64,000 nt of DNA from Rubrobacter aplysinae (GTDB lineage: Bacteria > Actinomycetota > Rubrobacteria > Rubrobacterales > Rubrobacteraceae): positions 1-64,000 of the forward strand of contig NZ_LEKH01000013.1 of the NCBI RefSeq assembly GCF_001029505.1, read 5' to 3'. The notes under the pieces are model-generated. The model searched no databases, was not told the DNA's origin, and saw nothing but the letters and a program-made list of their open reading frames with translations. Shown here piece by piece: positions 60,722 to 64,000 of the stretch. The first letter of the stretch is position 1. Each line of letters starts with the position of its first letter. The position numbers were made by a program, and so were the translations under genes.

Positions 60722-61497
60722 GTGAACGCCGGGAATTCAATGCCTCGACCGTAGAACAGGCTATCGAGAAGGCAGCTTCCACGCTGGACCTCAAGCAACA
60801 GGAGATTACCTACGAGATACTCGACGAGGGCAGCTCCGGATTTCTCGGTCTGGGGGTGCGCGACGCGAGGATTGCTGTCGAAGTGCCGCTGGAGAACGTG
60901 CAAGAGCATCCGGACCCTGAGATTGCTCCGGAACAAGACCCTGCTCCCTTGCCGGAACCGAGTGAGACTCTCCAGGAGGCTGAAGAGGGGTCCGGGATGG
61001 CGGAGGTGGAAGACGACGCCCCTGATACTCCCGAAAGCTCCTCGCCCGAGCTCTTGGCCGAGGTCCATGAACAGGTAGAAAGCACCCTCGACGCCATGGC
61101 GTTCGACAGCGAGATCGAGGTTCGGGACGAAGGAGAGATAGTAGCGGTCAACATAGACTCCGAGGATGCGGGGCTCTTGATCGGCCAGAAGGGTGAAACC
61201 CTGGATTCTCTCGAGCATCTGGTCAACGCCGCGTTACGTCGTGGTCACGAGCATCCTAAAAAGGTAGTCCTGGATTGCGAGGGCTATCGTGAGCGTCGCG
61301 TGAAAGCCGTCCAGGGTATGGCGCACCGCACCGCCAAGCGTGTAGTCAAAGAAAACAAGTCGGCGGATCTTCCGCCAATGCGCTCTTCAGAGCGCCGCGC
61401 CGTACATGCTTACCTGAAAGATGATCAGAGGGTCGAGACCTCTAGCTCCGGCAACGACGAGAGCCGCAGGGTAACGATATCCCCCGCCCAGGGTTAG
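60718..61497 (+). CDS. jag: Jag/SpoIIIJ-associated RNA-binding protein (Jag-N, KH, R3H)
   Basis: A 259-residue protein. Jag-N domain at 1-55 (STVEQAIEKAASTLDLKQQE, then SSGFLGLGVRDARI). An acidic linker of about 60 residues follows. The KH domain has IGQKGETLDSLEHLVNAAL. The R3H domain has MRSSERRAVHAYLKDDQRVE and SSGNDESRRVTISP. Binds RNA and, in other bacteria, works with YidC and elongasome kinases. Immediately downstream lies the parS pair. Confidence 0.93.
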   Translation: MSERREFNASTVEQAIEKAASTLDLKQQEITYEILDEGSSGFLGLGVRDARIAVEVPLENVQEHPDPEIAPEQDPAPLPEPSETLQEAEEGSGMAEVEDDAPDTPESSSPELLAEVHEQVESTLDAMAFDSEIEVRDEGEIVAVNIDSEDAGLLIGQKGETLDSLEHLVNAALRRGHEHPKKVVLDCEGYRERRVKAVQGMAHRTAKRVVKENKSADLPPMRSSERRAVHAYLKDDQRVETSSSGNDESRRVTISPAQG

Positions 61498-61500
61498 ACC

Positions 61501-61604
61501 AGTTTCACGTGAAACCGCGCCTGTGACATTTGTTGGGGTTTACGTACATTTGTCGGAATTCTCATCCTGCACTGTTTGTCTTTTGGAGGGTTTCACGTGA
61601 AACA
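61501..61604. other. parS: Two parS centromere sites
   Basis: The core GTTTCACGTGAAAC is perfect at 61502-61515 and at 61590-61603, 88 bp apart. Against the 16-bp consensus TGTTTCACGTGAAACA the first matches 14 and the second 15 positions. The second palindrome contains the rsmG start codon. They are bound by ParB, encoded 1.5 kb downstream. Confidence 0.95.
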
Positions 61605-62346
61605 GGAGTTGGGTGAGAGGGCGGTAGGCGTTTTTGAAGAGCAGTTAGCTCAGTGGGGGGTAACCCTTGGACAGAGCGAAATCGAGGCCCTAACACGGTA
61701 CTCGCAAGAGCTTGCCACTTACGAGAAGGCGAATGTGGTGGGGACAGGAGAGTTGGAGCGGATATGGCTTGATCACGTCCTCGACTCCTTGAGTTGCCTC
61801 CTTTACAGGCCGCTGACAACGTTGTCCAGCTTGATAGACGTAGGCTCGGGAGGCGGTATGCCCGGCATACCACTTCACCTGGCCCTGGATCTCCACCGGA
61901 CGTGTTTGCTGGAATCCACCGGCAAGAAGGCAGAGTTCTTGCGTCACGTCTCGGAAAGCCTGTCGCTAGAGGGTGTAGAGGTGGCCAATGTCAGGGCAGA
62001 GGAGTTCGGACTCAGGCCCGGTCGTAGAGATAGCTATGAGGCGGCTACCGTGCGCGCCGTGGACTCGCTGTCGGTGATCTCCGAGTACTGTCTGCCGTTT
62101 CTGGAGCCTGGTGGAGCGATGGTCGCAATGAAGGGCCCGCTAGGGGCGGAGGAAAGAACGGCCGGTGAGAGAGCCGCTCAGGTGCTGGCGGGAGAACTAG
62201 AGGCGGTTATACGGGTCCCCTTCTCGGCGGACAGGGAGCACAAAGAGCGGCATTTGATGATAGTGAGAAAGACGGGGCCGACACCGGAGTCTTACCCGAG
62301 GCCGACCGGTACTCCCCATAAAAGACCGTTGTACAGCGCAGGGTAA
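61597..62346 (+). CDS. rsmG: 16S rRNA (guanine-527-N7) methyltransferase RsmG
   Basis: A 249-residue SAM methyltransferase (GidB). SAM loop VGSGGGMPGIPLHLAL, preceded by LDHVLDSL and followed by STGKKAEFLRHV; the conserved ARA-like VRAVDSL replaces RAV. The GTG at 61597 is in the middle of a parS palindrome and is preceded by GGAGGG six bases upstream, supporting this start over a TTG at 61576. Confidence 0.93.
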   Translation: MKQELGERAVGVFEEQLAQWGVTLGQSEIEALTRYSQELATYEKANVVGTGELERIWLDHVLDSLSCLLYRPLTTLSSLIDVGSGGGMPGIPLHLALDLHRTCLLESTGKKAEFLRHVSESLSLEGVEVANVRAEEFGLRPGRRDSYEAATVRAVDSLSVISEYCLPFLEPGGAMVAMKGPLGAEERTAGERAAQVLAGELEAVIRVPFSADREHKERHLMIVRKTGPTPESYPRPTGTPHKRPLYSAG

Positions 62347-62369
62347 GGCGAGCCTGGGCCCGACCATGC

Positions 62370-62375
62370 TAGTAT
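62370..62375 (+). promoter_or_regulatory. -10 element (TAGTAT), leaderless parA
   Basis: TAGTAT ends 7 nt before the TTG start at 62383; no ribosome site lies between. Confidence 0.5.
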
Positions 62376-62382
62376 TAGCGGA

Positions 62383-63144
62383 TTGAGCCGGGTAGTCGCC
62401 ATAGTGAATCAGAAGGGAGGGGTGGGCAAGAGCACCACCGCCATAAACCTGGCTACCTATCTTGCTCAGAGAGAGGAGCAGGTACTATTAGCCGACCTCG
62501 ACGCTCAGGCTAACGCTACCAGTGGGCTAGGGGTAAGTACCCACGATTCGGGCTGTATGTACGACGTTCTTTTGGAAGGCCGTGCTCTGCAAGAGGTCGC
62601 TACCCACACCGACATTCCCGGGCTGCACGTCGTACCTTCGACTATAAACCTGGTAGGAGCCGAGGTGGAGTTGGTTTCGGAGCTTGCAAGAGAGTTTAAG
62701 CTCAAGCGCGCTCTGGACAGGATGCCGGAGGGGCTGTACACGAGGGTGTTACTGGACTGTCCCCCTTCTCTGGATCTTTTGACCCTAAATGCCCTTGCCG
62801 CCGCGGACGAGGTGCTGATACCCATACAGTGCGAGTACTACGCGCTAGAGGGGTTAACACAGCTCATGCGCAGCATCCGCATGGTTAGAGAAGAGTTGAA
62901 CCCGGGCCTGCAGGTCGGGGGCGTGCTGCTCACCATGTTCGACGCCCGGACGAATCTTTCTCACCAGGTGGCGGGTGAGGTACGCTCTTTCTTCGGGGAT
63001 AGGGTGTTCAGTGCGGCCATACCCCGGAACGTAAGGCTTAGTGAGGCGCCTAGCTTCGGACAACCGATCTCGCTCTATGCTCCGCAGAGCGCTGGCGCCG
63101 AGGCATACTCTGCGGTGGCCGAGGAGGTGCTACACCGTGGGTAG
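62383..63144 (+). CDS. parA: Chromosome-partitioning ATPase ParA (Soj)
   Basis: A 253-residue Walker-type ATPase: deviant Walker A NQKGGVGKSTTAINLA (residues 8-23), LLADLDAQANATSGLG, LDCPPSL, and the downstream QCEYYALEGL. A TTG start preceded by a -10 box only 7 nt away. ParA forms a nucleoid-bound gradient that moves ParB-parS. The stop overlaps the parB start. Confidence 0.95.
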   Translation: MSRVVAIVNQKGGVGKSTTAINLATYLAQREEQVLLADLDAQANATSGLGVSTHDSGCMYDVLLEGRALQEVATHTDIPGLHVVPSTINLVGAEVELVSELAREFKLKRALDRMPEGLYTRVLLDCPPSLDLLTLNALAAADEVLIPIQCEYYALEGLTQLMRSIRMVREELNPGLQVGGVLLTMFDARTNLSHQVAGEVRSFFGDRVFSAAIPRNVRLSEAPSFGQPISLYAPQSAGAEAYSAVAEEVLHRG

Positions 63145-64000
63145 CAGGCGTGGCCTCGGGAGAGGGCTATCGGCTCTCATAGCGACCGGCGAGAGTGTCG
63201 GCGGGCTGCGCTTCGAGGAGATACCCACCTCTGCCGTGAGATCCAACGTACACCAGCCCAGGCGGAGCTTTCCAGAGACCGGCATACAGGAGCTGGCCGC
63301 CTCCATCAGAGAGGTCGGGATACTCCAGCCCCTGGTCGTGCGGGCCACGGAAGAGGGTTTCGAGCTGATAGCCGGCGAGCGGAGGCTGCGGGCGGCCAAA
63401 GAAGCTGGCCTCGATCGCGTACCGGTCCTGATCCGGCAGGCCCACGAAGGCGAGTCCATGGAACTCGCGCTCGTCGAGAACCTGCAGCGAGAGGACCTCA
63501 ATCCCCTGGAGACCGCTGCAGCATATCAGGCGCTAATGGAGAGCTTCGGGCTGTCCCGGGAGCAGCTCGCTTCGCGGCTCGGGAAAAGCCGGGCTGCGGT
63601 GACCAACACCATAAGGTTGATGCAGTTGCCAGAGGCCGTGAGGAGCATGGTGGCCGAAGGCCGCCTCTCGGAAGGGCACGCGAGAGCCCTTCTGACTCTC
63701 CAGGATGAGGAGCAGATGCTCAAGATGGCCGCGAAAGTGGAATCTCAGCGCCTTTCGGTGCGCAAGCTAGAGCAGCTCGTTAGAGAAGACTCTACCGATC
63801 AAGCGAGTAGCCAGTCGGAAGAGCAGCGACGTGAACCACAAAGAGACAAGGGCCTGGAGGCGGCGTCCAAAGCGATTCAGGAAGCGACCTCACTCCCTAC
63901 CAAGGTGCGCAAAACGCGCCGAGGCGGCAAAATCGAGATAGCTTTCAGGGAGCAGGAGGATCTGGAAGCCCTGATAAACCTCCTTACCTCATCTGAATAA
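63137..64000 (+). CDS. parB: Chromosome-partitioning protein ParB (Spo0J), CTPase
   Basis: A 287-residue ParB. N-terminal basic RGLGRGLSALI, the CTP-binding box IAGERRLRAAKEAGL, the conserved LVENLQREDLNPLETA, and the helix-turn-helix SREQLASRLGKSRAAVTNTI for parS recognition. A linker and a C-terminal dimerisation region follow, ending exactly at the window edge (TAA 63998-64000). GTG at 63137 overlaps the parA stop by 8 bp, so translation is coupled. Confidence 0.95.
   Translation: MGSRRGLGRGLSALIATGESVGGLRFEEIPTSAVRSNVHQPRRSFPETGIQELAASIREVGILQPLVVRATEEGFELIAGERRLRAAKEAGLDRVPVLIRQAHEGESMELALVENLQREDLNPLETAAAYQALMESFGLSREQLASRLGKSRAAVTNTIRLMQLPEAVRSMVAEGRLSEGHARALLTLQDEEQMLKMAAKVESQRLSVRKLEQLVREDSTDQASSQSEEQRREPQRDKGLEAASKAIQEATSLPTKVRKTRRGGKIEIAFREQEDLEALINLLTSSE

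Overview
This window is the replication-origin region of a high-G+C bacterial chromosome, most likely a deep-branching actinobacterium of the Rubrobacter type. That assignment is inferred from three things: the gene order rpmH-dnaA-dnaN-recF-gyrB-gyrA with rpmH-rnpA-yidD-yidC-jag-rsmG-parA-parB running the other way; an actinobacterial FHA / PP2C / FtsW / PASTA-kinase cell-wall signalling operon; and a MutL gene, which most actinobacteria lack. GTG and TTG starts are common. At least eleven genes have a -10-like hexamer only 6-10 nt before the start codon, so leaderless mRNAs look frequent.

Layout. 1-2.8 kb: end of uppP, IPP isomerase, a decayed ABC-ATPase relic, a TspO-like membrane protein and a DUF2256 zinc-ribbon gene with no normal start codon. 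2.8-6.9 kb (minus): a chromosomal replication/recombination cluster (DnaD-like, DnaC-like loader, annealase-like protein, ComEC-like lipoprotein, SSB). 7-20.7 kb: mixed metabolic and envelope genes (ATP-grasp, SDR, DUF1385, AI-2E permease, accC/accB, mutL, RlpA-like protein, glutamate-cysteine ligase, GNAT, Lrp-type RAM protein). 20.7-29.7 kb: tRNA-Leu, then kinase-FhaA-FhaB-PP2C-FtsW-PASTA kinase, with no pbpA. 30-36.6 kb: a coiled-coil/beta-CASP nuclease fusion, a PRC-barrel protein, a likely small RNA, an SDR and a CoaC-type flavoprotein. 36.6-45.4 kb: pyruvate carboxylase, Nudix hydrolase, tRNA-Gly, succinate dehydrogenase and RNase P RNA. 45.4-58.8 kb: an NYN/LOTUS protein, gyrA, two small SHOCT-like membrane proteins, gyrB, recF, S4 protein, dnaN, oriC, dnaA, and a GHKL-ATPase/winged-helix regulator directly upstream of dnaA. 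58.8-64 kb: a second DnaA-box cluster, rpmH, rnpA, yidD, yidC, jag, two parS sites, rsmG, parA and parB.

The origin is unusually legible. There are 17 perfect TTATCCACA boxes between dnaN and dnaA. At the dnaN edge lie an A+T-rich stretch, five TAG-type trinucleotides, a GC clamp and overlapping DnaA boxes, which is the arrangement of the Bacillus-type basal unwinding system. Two more perfect boxes lie between dnaA's operon and rpmH. ParA/ParB and two near-perfect parS sites complete the initiation/segregation locus.

The best candidates for undescribed biology are: the GHKL-ATPase/winged-helix protein abutting dnaA; the small RNA at about 34478-34584, with a consensus promoter, intrinsic terminator and anti-Shine-Dalgarno stretch; the beta-CASP nuclease carrying about 470 extra N-terminal residues; the DnaD/DnaC/annealase/SSB cluster; and the two genes that appear to use ACG and ATA starts. 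No CRISPR array, prophage or insertion sequence was seen.
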